Assembly: GCA_015698045.1 (NCBI GenBank)
Contig: BLAL01000225.1
Location: forward strand, 62,001-126,000
From: Rhizophagus clarus
Taxonomy: Eukaryota; Glomeromycota; Glomeromycetes; Glomerales; Glomeraceae
DNA: 64,000 bases
Direction of reading: 5' to 3'
The position numbers and the translations under genes are program-made. The notes below the pieces were generated by a model. That model saw only the letters and a program-made list of their open reading frames with translations, did not search any database and was not told where the DNA came from. Positions 45,301 to 55,734 of this stretch are shown piece by piece (the stretch's first letter is position 1; the number at the start of each line of letters is the position of its first letter).

Positions 45301-47975
45301 TAGGAGTAAGGAATTTGATATCAAAACATATTTGTAATGATTAGCAGAAGTATTGTTCAGCGCATAAAATTCTTTCATGATAGAGAGCATATGTTCCAAC
45401 CCAGCTTTGGATGAAGAAATAAGAGTAGAATCATCCATAAAAACCAGATTGTTAATTACAAGTTTTGAATCATTGACAGGAGACATCTGAAGGAGCGAAG
45501 GAGGTCATAAGACATAAGGATCCAATATCTCTTTTTTTAACACAGACAAGAGGGGATCAATGTATATGACCCAAAGGAGTGGAGAAATCATCTCGCCTTG
45601 GTCAATACCAATGCGGACCTGGTATGAAGGAGTATCACCATGAGCAGTGAAGACCCGATTTGATTGATTCATAAAAAGTGACAAAATGAGCTTGACAGAA
45701 GAGGCAGGCAAGCGAATACGTTCTAAAGCGAATTTCAACATAGTAAGATGAACAGAGTCAAACGCTTTAGAAATATCTTGGGAGAGGATCCACAAAGGGG
45801 AGTTGGTGCAATTAGCGTCATGAATAATAGATTCTAAAGTTATAATAGGATCACGGCAAGTTCCTCCAGGTAGGCCAGCAAAATTACCACCGGTGAGAAC
45901 ATTATGAGCAGCAAGGATGGAAGATAAGCGGTTGTAAAAAAGCTTGACAAAAGATTTCTGTATAACTTCCAAGAGTGTGATAGGACGAGTATTTTGTAAT
46001 TGACAACGCCATTCATGCGGTTTGGGAATAGAAAAAACCATAGCCTGACGCCATAGATCTGGGATGCCAGCAGAAGCAAAACATTTATGGATCAAGATTA
46101 GAAGAAGAGTGTTGGCGGCAAGGCCAAGGTGTTTAAGCATTTCATAAGTAATCATGGAGGGGCCAGGAGCTTTTCCATTAAGCATAGAGGAAATTGTGCT
46201 TAACCATTCTTCTAAGGAAGGGGAGACAAAAGAGAATCATAGATCGCAGGCGAAATTGAGTCCATAGGTAAATACTCAGATCGCCATCTATCAGGTAGTG
46301 CAGATATGTGCAAAGGTGGGGTAGATTTAATAGGAACCGCGTGCAGGAAATGATTAACCATAGCATCAGAAATATCCAATGGGTCAGTCAGTAGGCGAGG
46401 AGCAGTAGGATAATCGATAAAAACACGATCCAATACGATTCACCGATGGGAACGAGAAAGCGCTGAATTAATAAAAGAGGAAATGTTAGTGTCAAAATTG
46501 AGATCACGTTTCTCAATATGAGATCTGATAGAAAAGTCCTGGTACTCTTTTTCTTTCAGAAGGTGTAGATCTCTTAATGAAGAAGAGGATTGAGGTTATA
46601 AATATAATTAAAATTGTCCGTCCGACAAGAAGATAAAGTTGTGAGCAATACGGGAATGGTAGAAAAACAAGACTTATAAAGGCGAAATATATTTTTCAAA
46701 CGAATGAGATAAATAGACTATTTACAATCATGCGAAGAAGAAAAGGTATGCAGGTGTTTACACAAAATTCTAATAGAATGAAGAACCCGATTAAGGAAAC
46801 AATAATGTTGTATGAAAGTTTCTAATTCTTTGAGAAGTTTGGGGGTGTGATCATTTCTGATCGTACGTGAAGGTAAAACTGCAGTTGCACTGGCAATAAT
46901 AGAAGAGTGCAAATATTCACACATCCGATTGATATGCCAAGAGGCAAAAGTGGTGGGAGATATATTACAACAAGTATCAATATGGGCGGAGAAGTCATCC
47001 CATAGAGCCGGAGAGACTGAGTCCAGGAGAAAAACACAGCGTATGCGTCTTTTGAGTTGTCAAGCACGGGCCAGTTTAATAGAGAAACGTAGAAGGGAGA
47101 AGTCAAAATAAGTGATGATAGGATTGTGATCAGATAGAGAGCTATCACAAGCATCAAAAATAATAGAAGTAAGTAAAAAGGATTTAAAAAGAGGGCACGA
47201 CCAAATATAGTCAATACGAGTAATAATATCGGCATGACGAAAAGTGCCTAGAGAGTCAGAAAAATTGACAGGAGTAAAATCCACATAACCGCTGCTCAGA
47301 AGAAAATTAAAGAGTCGATGGATACGTTTGGAGGCAATTTGAGGTTGATTGAAAAAGATAGGATAGAATTGGTCTAAATGCATGTTAAAATCCCCACAGA
47401 TGGTATGATGAAAGCCTAGTCGCTTGGTGTCTGAGAGGGCTTGAATGAGCAAGTCTATAGTGGTATCGCGTAAGGCTTGATCTGAGGTAGGGGGTATGTA
47501 AACTACAAAAATACGCAGCTTAATGTTGCCTTTGAAATACAAGTCAACAGAAAGCAGGCGGGATGAGTGAGAAGTGTGGGTGTGAACGTGAGGAGCCAAA
47601 GAATTCTCAATGAATAACGAAACACCACCAGAAGAACAGACGTGTTGTGAGGTGTCCAAAGAAGAAGAAAAAACAGTATAATTAGAGAAGCGTTTTGATA
47701 AAAAGTGCATTTGTTTGGGGGTGTAAATGGGTATCAACGACACCACCAAAGGATATTTGTTTAAGAGAAAAAAAATTATGTAATTGTTCAATTTTATTTT
47801 GAGAGTGTATTTTGAGACCATTAATATTGAGTGAAGAAATATTAAAGGAATTGGGAAGAAGAGGGGATGTAGGTTTAGAAGAAAATAAAGAATCCTGTAA
47901 GGAGAGATTTTCTATATCTATAGGGTTGGAAGGGTTACGAACAAAAGAATCATAATTAAAATTATTGTCCATCAT
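42361..47975 (-). pseudogene. LINE C ORF2: endonuclease-RT-RNase H, few breaks
   Basis: ATG at 47975 or 47972 (MDNNFNYDSFV). Endonuclease: SSLNINGL, ICGDFNMHLDQF, TRIDYIWSCPLF, SDHNPIITYFDF, with one frameshift near 47720. The linker (46924-46190) is the most damaged part. RT from 46185: KAPGPSMITYEMLKHL, GLPGGTCRDPI, DISKAFDSVHL, GIDQGEMISPLLW, LVFMDDSTL. RNase H has the full set: YYTDGSLINL, RAEAAAIHVAL, YTDSQAAVDGL, KVKGHDGN and FADSLAN. Zinc motif CCSCCNRKEDLMHLILC. In-frame TGA codons at about 45505 and 42757 replace Arg codons seen in LINEs A and B. Stop near 42361. Confidence 0.83.
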
Positions 47976-48022
47976 TAAAACACAATGATACATTAAACGG
48001 GGAAAAGAAAGGAGGAAGAAGT

Positions 48023-50143
48023 TTAATTGGAACCGGCCGTATTAGCCGAGCTCGAGGTAAAAGAGGTATTAATTGATCCAATAAAGCCATTAATGGAGGC
48101 TACGAGCATGTCCATTTTACTTTCAATGGCTGAATGCTTTTCATTGATAGCCTGGATTTCATCGCTAGTATTTTGGGGGAAAGGGAGGGTAGCAGGAGGA
48201 GTAATAGCCACTGAGGATGGGGTGCGAGCAGAATTTACATGAGATATCGTAGGGATCAGATCAGGTAAAAGGGGTTGAGAGGACGTGAAGGTGGCATGCC
48301 AAGAAGAGAATCCTGTGCTAAGGAAGAGTTGGAAACATTAGGCTGATCGATGTTCATGTCAGAAGATTGTGCAGTATTGGGTACGGAGGACAAAGGTTGT
48401 AGACCAATATGCTGTTCAATACGAGTCATACATTGGTCATTTAGTTCAAGCGCAGTAATGTGGTCGCATACATCAGCTATGTCTTGCTGCAAAGCTTTTA
48501 GCAAGGATAAGATTTCACTGGCTTCCTGTGAGGACAAGGAATGTGGCTGATTGCGTGCTGAAGAGAGAGGTGGAGTGCGTAGAGCAGATGAGAACGAGAC
48601 TGAAAGGTCACTTTTATCATTAGATTTAGAGCGATTACGTTAATTGTTAGGGATGGTGGCTTTGGGCTTAGCAGATGAAGGTTGCTGGCGCTGAGAGGAT
48701 TGAGAGTTGTCAGGGTCTTTAGAGCGTGAGCGCGAGCAAGAGCGTGAGCGTGAATTAGCGTTAGGTCAAGAGGGCTGTCCAACATGGAAACGTTCTCGGA
48801 GAGCAGCCACAGGATTTTGATCATGGGTTCTGCCCCGTTGCTAGTGAAGCGGGCACTGGTTGGGAGCACACCCTAACTTGCCACATCGGTGGCAGAGTTT
48901 GTTAGTGTCATCAGGGAGATTCCATTGTAAAGTATGACCTTGATAGCCGACGAGTTGCTCCATCACGGCATCCATGAGTTCCTGGGAGGGGAAGGTGATG
49001 TAGGCCCATCTTTTGGGCTTATAGGAATTGAGAGATAGAGGGACGTTAATTGCTTTTGCACCAAGTTCTCTGATAAGAGGAGCTAAGTTAATGTCTTTGT
49101 ATTAGGGGGCAACTGGGTGAGCATAGCGACAAACGCGTGACGAGAAGATTTTTGGTCCACCGTGTAGTGACATGGGGTGACTCTTAGGTAAGTTGAGAAA
49201 CAATATACCGCCCATTGTATATCAAACTGGGCGATTGATTGTGCAGAATCATAAACAATTCGGGCTTGTTGAACTTTGGCATTTTTCCTGGAATAAACTC
49301 GACAGGATGCGATGTTACCGAATTTCTTGAAGTAAGATACTACATTGTCTTTGGTGAGAAAGAAGGGGACGTCTGTGACCTGAATGGCCCAGAGATCTTC
49401 ATTACTCCGGAGTTGCCTGGGATCGTGGGCATGGAATACAAGGTCAGGAAATTGCTGGTGGGCAGCACCAACACAAGCATCACGCGCCTCCATAGTTTGG
49501 AAGTGAATAACGAGGCGCTTGGAATCACTAGAACCAGTCATACGTGCTTTACCGGTGTACAATTCATACATTTCCAGGAAGGTGTTGTTAACTGCATCGA
49601 TTAATGCCTTATTCGTAGGAAAATTTTTTAGAGTTTCAGGGGCCAAGTTAGGGGCGGCCGCAGCTTGGTAATCATTTCTATTGAAGGAAAAGGTGGAAGA
49701 CGGGATAGGTAATTGATCAACAGGGGAATCATCAGTAGTAACCTTATCAGGTGACGCGTTAGGGGGGGATGCAGAAGTTGTTGTTCTGGCATGCATAGAC
49801 ACGTTAAGGCCATTAGACGCGTCAATGGTGGGCGTAGAGGAGGAGGCCGCAGCACTATTCAGAGGAGAGGAGAAAGAAGTTGAAGCAGTATTATTTTCTT
49901 TGGAAGGAGAAGAGAGACCATCTACTCCAACGTCAGCCGCTGTATCGGTGACGTAGTCTTCATCCATAGTATTTTCAGAGTGAATTCTAGTACGTTTTTG
50001 CTGAGCGGCGCTTTCACCATCAGAGCTGGAGTTGTCAGAGTTATTATTATTATTTCTTTTATTATGACGGTTAGCCCTTCTACTGTTGGTATTAGGAAAA
50101 CCGCTGCCTCATCGAGCAACATTTTGAGAGGTGCGCGAGGACA
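48023..50143 (-). pseudogene. LINE C ORF1: RRM and zinc-knuckle protein, few breaks
   Basis: ATG at 50143 (MSSRTSQNVAR) is followed by one TGA. Then comes a 294-codon frame from 49967 (MDEDYVTDTAADVGVDGLSS) through the RRM-like IQVTDVPFFLTKDNVVSYFK and FGNIASCRVYSRKNAKVQQA. A frameshift near 49090 leads to PKRWAYITFPSQELMDAV and the knuckle LCHRCGKLGCAPNQC near 48880. An Arg/Ser region and a coiled-coil-like tail end TAGSN at 48023. Two further stops lie near 48650-48845. The ORF1 stop and ORF2 ATG are about 50 bases apart. Confidence 0.78.
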
Positions 50144-50210
50144 TTTTAGATAGGAAAACTATAAGTTTATATGATAAGTTTGTCTTGAGAAAAAATGGAC
50201 AGAGTGATCA

Positions 50211-50224
50211 GAATTTAAATTCAA
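50211..50224. repeat. LINE target duplication, 5' side of LINE C
   Basis: GAATTTAAATTCAA, then ATTAACCAATCC as in element 1 after LINE B. Confidence 0.85.
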
Positions 50225-50763
50225 ATTAACCAATCCATTTAATTGAATCAGAATAAATAGAATATTTCAGACGAAGGTTTCTTGGCAACAGTGCAGCCAA
50301 AAGTGGAGGAATCTCGTCATAGATTACCATGTAAGTAAATAAATAAAATTACATTCATATAAATTAAATGTATTTATCAAATATTCAAACTGATTTTGAT
50401 ATTTAGAACTATGTTCTTTATCGTAATGGTAACCCTGAGCGGTGGCTGTAGATACGTACCAGCCAAAGATGTTATCACAAATTTAGAACAAGATTTTAGG
50501 AGAGGCCAGGTAATTATACTATAATAAAATTTATAATTAATATTTACGTTTATGTTTTAAATTTAATAAATTTGATCAATTTTAGTCACGCGTGATAATC
50601 GTAGGAGAAGGAGAAACTTACTTACGTATCGTAGAAGATAATTATTTTTATTTTTTTATTTATTAAGTGTGTAGCTAGGCCCAGTCTGTACCAAATATCG
50701 GCTGGAGACTCACGTTTTTTTTGGGCTGTGACTGATACTAACATTCACGCTATACAGCTTGAG

Positions 50764-50783
50764 TACTATTTTATAAAATAGTA
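50764..50783. repeat. 20-bp perfect palindrome after the trihelix gene (element 2)
   Basis: Same TACTATTTTATAAAATAGTA as 38305-38324. Confidence 0.7.
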
Positions 50784-51029
50784 GCGAACAAGTATCAAAT
50801 GTGTATTTTTTTATTAAGTTATAATAAAAATTAGAATTTACTTTAATTTTAACATAAAAATTGTAAATGATAAAAAATTCGTAAATAAAAATAAATTTGT
50901 TTTCCTAAACTTAAAAAAAAGGTGTTTATATAAAAGAAAATATGTTTATATTATTTTTGATTATTCAATAGTATCACATGCCCCTTGTATATGTTCTACT
51001 GCATACACAGCTTTAACGATCGAATAGTA

Positions 51030-51330
51030 ATATTAAATTTTCAAAATATTTTAATCGTAATATTACGCAGGTTTATAATCTCGTAAATTTTCAAAATATT
51101 TTAACCGTAATATTACGCAGGTTTACAGTCTTGTAAATTTTTGAAATATTTCAACCGTAATATTACACAGGTTTATAGTTTCGTAAATTTTTGAAATATT
51201 TCAACCGTAATATTACGCAGGTTTACAGTTTCGTAAATTTGCAAAATATTTTGACCATAATATTACGCAGGTTTACAGTCTCATAAATTTTCAAAATATT
51301 TTGACCGTAATATTGCATAAATCTTACGAA
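51030..51330. repeat. 50-bp tandem array, right subterminal region of element 2
   Basis: About five to six units like those of element 1, followed by decayed TAATATCACATAAATCTTACG units up to the TIR. The lower unit number than in element 1 shows array turnover. Confidence 0.7.
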
Positions 51331-51545
51331 ATTGAAAACTTGCATAATATTTTGACCGTAATATCACATAAATCTTACGATATTGAAAATTTGCGTAATA
51401 TTTTGACCGTAATATCACATAAATTTTACGAAATTGTAAACTTATATAATATTTTAAAATTTTTTGAAATATTATGCCATAAACTTTCGTAAACTTACAA
51501 AATCGTAAACTTACACAATTTTTCACCCTATAAAATTTCCTGATA

Positions 51546-53655
51546 TAGACACTATAACAATGTTTTAGCATACACATCTTTTGGAGCAAATATAGAAAAA
51601 TTCCAGTAAAGCTCCGCATGAGCTGAGCCAGCTTGCAAGCTGGCTCAAGCTTTTTAAGTTGAACCAAGCCAAGCCTCCTTGGTCTCTGAAGTTGCTGCAA
51701 TTATGGTTGGTAATGGTCATGAGCTGCATACGGCTAATCGAGATATTCTTCTTAGAATGCGTGATGGAGGTATGCAAAGAATATCTGAAATTCATCTATC
51801 GTATGACCCTCTTTATTATGTATTATTATTTCCAAAAGGCGATGATGGTTGACATGTGGATATACCTCTTATAGGCGCTCTAAAATGAGAAAGAGTAACA
51901 GCAATGCAATTCTACTCTTATAGATTGCAGATTAGAAATGGAGATTGGATCCAAAGTGCAGGTTGTTTGTATCAACAATACATTGTTGACCAATATGCAA
52001 AGATAGAACAAAATTGGCTAAATTACCTTAAACATAATCAAGTCTCACTTCACACTGCTGATCTCTATAACGGTATTATAAATGCCATGCATGCTGGAGA
52101 AAGTAATAATATCAGTCATCGTATAATTCTTCCATCCTCATTTGCTAGTGGTCTGCGTCAAATGTACCAGTTATATCAGGATGCAATGGCTATTATGAGT
52201 TACTTTGGAAAACCTGATTTCTTTGTAATTTTTACATGTAATCCTAAATGGCCTGAAATTGCTAGAGAATTATTACCTCATCAAAGTGCTGTTGATAGGC
52301 CTGATTTGACAGCTCGCATATTTCATATAAAACTACAAGAACTATTGAAAGATTTATTACAAAACAATTGCCTTAGTAAAATCATTGCATACATATATGT
52401 GATAGAGTTCCAGAAACGTGGTCTACCTCATGCCCACTTCCTGTTAATATTAGTCCTGGAAAACAAGTTACGATCCACTGATGATTATGACTCTGTTGTC
52501 TCCGCTGAAATTCCAAATCCTGTAACGCACCCACTTGCTTATAAAACTGTATCAGTATAGTGCGATAAATCCAGCCACTCTATGTATAAAAGATGGTGTA
52601 TGCCAAAAACATTACTCTAAAAGTTTTTGTGATCAGACCAGAGAAGATAACAACGGATACCCTATTTATCGCAGACATGATGATGGCCATTTTATTCAAA
52701 CTAGAGTTGCATTTCTGAATAATAGATGGGTTGTGCCATATAACGTTAATCTGATCACAAAATATAATACCCACATTAACATAGAAGTTTGTAATTCTAT
52801 ATTATCCATTAAATACCTGTATAAATACGTTTACAAGGGTCATGATCGAGCAATGATAGCTTTTTTTCAATCCTATAGTAGTAGCCAACATGCATTAGAC
52901 CAATCTGATCTGATTGATGAGATTAAAATGTATCTTGATGTAAGGTATGTTTCAGCTTCAGAAAGCATTTGGAGGATTTTTTATTACAGGATGTATGATC
53001 ATGCTCCAAAGGTACAAAGACTTGCTGTACATCTTCCAGAACAGTAATATGTTATTTTTTAAGATGGGGAAGGTCTTGAAATGTAATAGAACGTGAAAAC
53101 TCACGTAAAACAACATTGACAGTATTTTTTTAAGAAAATATAGATAATATTGTGGCACACATGTATACATACATTGAATTTCCTGTTCACTATATTTGGG
53201 ATGTGTCTCATTATAAGTGGAAACCCTGTAAAACTGCTATAACTATAATTGGAAGGCTTTATATAGTACAGCCATCAGAAGAAGAAAGATATTACCTTCG
53301 CACCTTACTTTCTTATGCCAAAGGTGCAACCAGTTTTGATGACCTAAAAACTGTTGATGGACATACATATAGAAGTTTCAAAGAGACTTGCGTTTGTCTG
53401 GCTCTTCTTCAAGATGACAATGAATGGAATGCATGTTTACTTGAAGCAAGTGCAATACAATCAGGAAAATAACTATGACATCTTTTTGCATCTATCCTTC
53501 TTTTCTGCCAGCCGGTGAATCCTGAAATATTATGGAATAATTATAAAATGGCTTTATATGAAGATATTCTCTATCAAGATCATACAATAATGCAATCTCA
53601 AAATGATGATATGATAGTGGTTAAACGTGAGACACTCGCTTAGTTGGAATACTTA
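51546..53655 (+). pseudogene. Helitron Rep gene, 3' piece, deleted and truncated before the helicase
   Basis: Resumes with HYNNVLAYTSFGANIEK. An internal deletion of perhaps 100 codons is filled by ~75 bp (51605-51680), and it continues SEVAAIMVGNGHE, QRISEIHLSYDPLYYVLLFP, TAMQFYSYRLQIRNGD. Rep motif 2 is GLPHAHFLLIL (HxH) near 52430. The catalytic Tyr motif IKYLYKYVYKGHDRA lies near 52810-52850. Later segments are YIEFPVHYIWD and RTLLSYAKGATSFDDL. Stops and frameshifts occur near 51600, 51850 (TGA for Trp), 52560 and 53047-53150. The CACAGG element begins at 53656 and no Walker A helicase motif follows, so the PIF1 helicase part is missing. Confidence 0.82.
51625..51646. repeat. 22-bp perfect palindrome in Helitron filler DNA
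   Basis: GAGCCAGCTTG followed by its exact complement, inside the GC-richer ~75-bp filler that replaces part of the Helitron gene. The origin is unknown; it could be a footprint or fragment of another repeat. Confidence 0.6.
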
Positions 53656-53839
53656 CACAGGTCGAATGATGTTAAATCAGCTATCAATCGGCTATCAATC
53701 GGCCATCAGGATTGATGAATGGTCAAACAAATCGATATTTAATCGGCAATAAATCGTACTACCTGATTGATGCCAGATTATGTCAAAAATCGGTACCAAA
53801 TCGGCATGCCGATTGAAAGATCAATGATCGTTGATTGAT

Positions 53840-54032
53840 CGTTAATTGATGGTTGATTGATGGTTGATTGATGGTCAAATTATGGTCAAATTATGGTCAA
53901 TTATAGTCAAATTATGGTCAATTGATGGTCAAATTATGGTCAATTGATGGACGAATTATGGTCAATTGATGGTCGAATTATGGTCAAATTATGGTCAAAT
54001 TATGGTCAAATTATGGTCAAATTATGGTCGAC
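53840..54032. repeat. minisatellite TTGATGGTCAAATTATGG
   Basis: Short units alternating TGATGGTCAA and TTATGGTCAAA, 10-17 bp, repeated over ten times. The second left-end copy (55270-55340) has only a few units. Confidence 0.75.
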
Positions 54033-54865
54033 TGACCAATTTTTGTAGAATCATATAACGAATAATAAAATTTATTATAGCACATAATATTTAGAATTAC
54101 AAATAAAATACATAGTATCTTTATTTATATTAATAAGTATTTAAAATAAAAACATTCATCATAATAATATGTTAGTATATGACTGATAAAGTTAGTAATA
54201 TTTAATAAATAGTAAAGCGTAAATATAAAAAGTTAGTAATAATTACACAAATACAAAAAGTTAGTATTATGAAGAGTTTGATAAAATTTATAAAAAAAAA
54301 AAGAAAAAAATACATGATGATGTTAGTAAAATATAAAAAAAAGAATAACATTAGTAATATTAAAAAAAGAATAACATTAAAAAAAGGTAAAGTTAATATT
54401 ATAAAATAAAATATAGTTAGTAATCAGTACAATAAATTTAATGACAAAAATACAATAATTAATATACCTGTAAAATGTAATAAGAGTAAGAAGAAAATAG
54501 AAAAGAAAGAGTGTAAGAAAACAGAAAAAAAAGAGTGTATATTTTTTAAAAAATAAACAGAGTCACGTTTAGTTATTTATATGCATGTTAAGATCAGGTC
54601 ACGTGATAAAGATCAGACCAAATTTTGATTGGTTAATAATAGATAAATTGAAAAACTATGTTGTAATTTTTCATCTCATATAGTTATATATATAGTAATC
54701 TTTTAAATTTGTATTAAAATTTACCTTGGACTTTTGGATACCTAATTTTTTTAAAAGCTTCTATTTGTATATTACATATGTCACGTGATATAATATTGTA
54801 AAATTTTGTTAATAAAATTTAGTATTATATGTATATTACTCGAATATGTTATGATTAATCGTGAT

Positions 54866-55105
54866 TAATGTTACATTTGTAATACAAGTTTATGAAAAGT
54901 TTGTTCGAACTTTTCTTAATTGTGATCATGTTACAATTGTAATACAAGTTTAAGAAAAGTTCACTCAAATTTTTCTTAATCGTGATTATGTTACATTTGT
55001 AATACAAGTTTAAGAAAAGTTCGCTCAAATTTTTCTTAATTGTGATCATGTTATACAATTGTAATATAAGTTTAAGAAAAGTTCGCTCAAATTTTTCTTA
55101 ATCGT
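54866..55105. repeat. ~60-bp tandem repeat, four units with hairpin
   Basis: Units read GTTACATTTGTAATACAAGT, then TTAAGAAAAGTTCGCTCAAA and TTTTTCTTAATCGTGATYA. Each unit can fold (AAGAAAAGTT paired with AATTTTTCTT). A solitary unit is at 60140-60225. The repetitive minus frame over this array is an artefact. Confidence 0.7.
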
Positions 55106-55690
55106 GTACAGGTCAAATGATGTCAAATCAGCTATCAATTAGTTATCAATCGGCTATCAGGATTGATGAATAGTCAAACGAATCGATATTCAATTGGCAA
55201 TAAATTGTACTACCTGATTGATGCCGGATGATGTCAAAAATTGGCACCAAATCGGGTTGCCGATTGAAAGATCAATGATCGTTGATTGATCGTTGATTGA
55301 TGGTTGATTAATGGTCAAATTATGGTCAAATTATGGTCAATTGATGGTTGAAAGACCAATTTTTGTAAAATCATATAACAAATAATAAAATTTATTATAG
55401 CACATAATATTTAGAATTACAAATAAAATACATAGTATCTTTATTTATATTAATAAGTATTTAAATTAAAAACATTCATTATAATAATATGTTAGTATAT
55501 GACTGATAAAGTTAGTAATATTTAATAAATAAATAATAAAGCGTAAATATAAAAAGTTAGTAATAATTATAATAAAATACACAAATACAAAAAGTTAGTA
55601 TTATGAAGAGTTTTTAGTAAAATATAGAAAAAAGAATAACATTAGTAATATTAAAAAAAGGTAAAGTTAATATTATAATTTAATAAAAAG
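55106..55690. repeat. second copy of the CACAGG element left end
   Basis: Direct repeat of 53656-54420 starting GTACAGGTCAAATGATGTC, with the minisatellite shortened and other small deletions. It could be a tandem duplication of about 1.45 kb or the end of a nested related element. Confidence 0.65.
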
Positions 55691-55734
55691 TGTATTTTTT
55701 TTTAAAAAATGTTACGAAATCTAAAAAAATTCTC

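Larger units (their letters stand above)
42088..50210 (-). mobile_element. LINE C, full length (~8.1 kb), best preserved
   Basis: Same insertion point and orientation as LINEs A and B, between AAATTTAAATTCAA (42074-42087) and GAATTTAAATTCAA (50211-50224). Both ORFs are present with only a few interruptions. By eye the coding parts are about 80% identical to LINE B, while the last ~250 bp at the 3' end are about 95% identical to LINE A. The 3' end has no poly(A). No other element is inserted in it. Confidence 0.88.
41880..50641 (+). pseudogene. trihelix gene of element 2, split by LINE C
   Basis: Exon 1 (41880-42037) reads MPRHTRSRRSHYNVY*NWAM, with a TAG replacing the Trp of the element 1 copy. 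LINE C lies in intron 1. Exon 2 (about 50271-50330) has QQCSQKWRNLV one base out of frame from its acceptor. Exon 3 (50407-50519) keeps its AG acceptor (YVLYRNGNPERWL*IRT), with the same TAG as element 1. Exon 4 runs to 50641. The shared TAG means the gene was already dead in the common ancestor of elements 1 and 2. Confidence 0.7.
39866..51544 (+). mobile_element. element 2: Plavaka-like transposon with LINE C, inside a Helitron gene
   Basis: Begins ATCAGGAAATTTTATAG (39866) and ends in the inverse (51544), as element 1 does. It is collinear with element 1: left subterminal repeats, GTTAGTATT array, trihelix gene, palindrome and 50-bp array. A deletion near 41130-41145 removes the transposase, the accessory gene and the left internal inverted-repeat arm, so it is nonautonomous. 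Without LINE C it is about 3.5 kb. Flanking sequence is by eye about 95% like element 1. No clean target duplication was readable. Confidence 0.8.

Noticed and set aside
16288-50210. LTR retrotransposon origin for the RT-RNase H frames
   Set aside because: No protease, integrase or long terminal repeats; an APE endonuclease, ORF1 with RRM and zinc knuckle, and short target duplications indicate LINEs.
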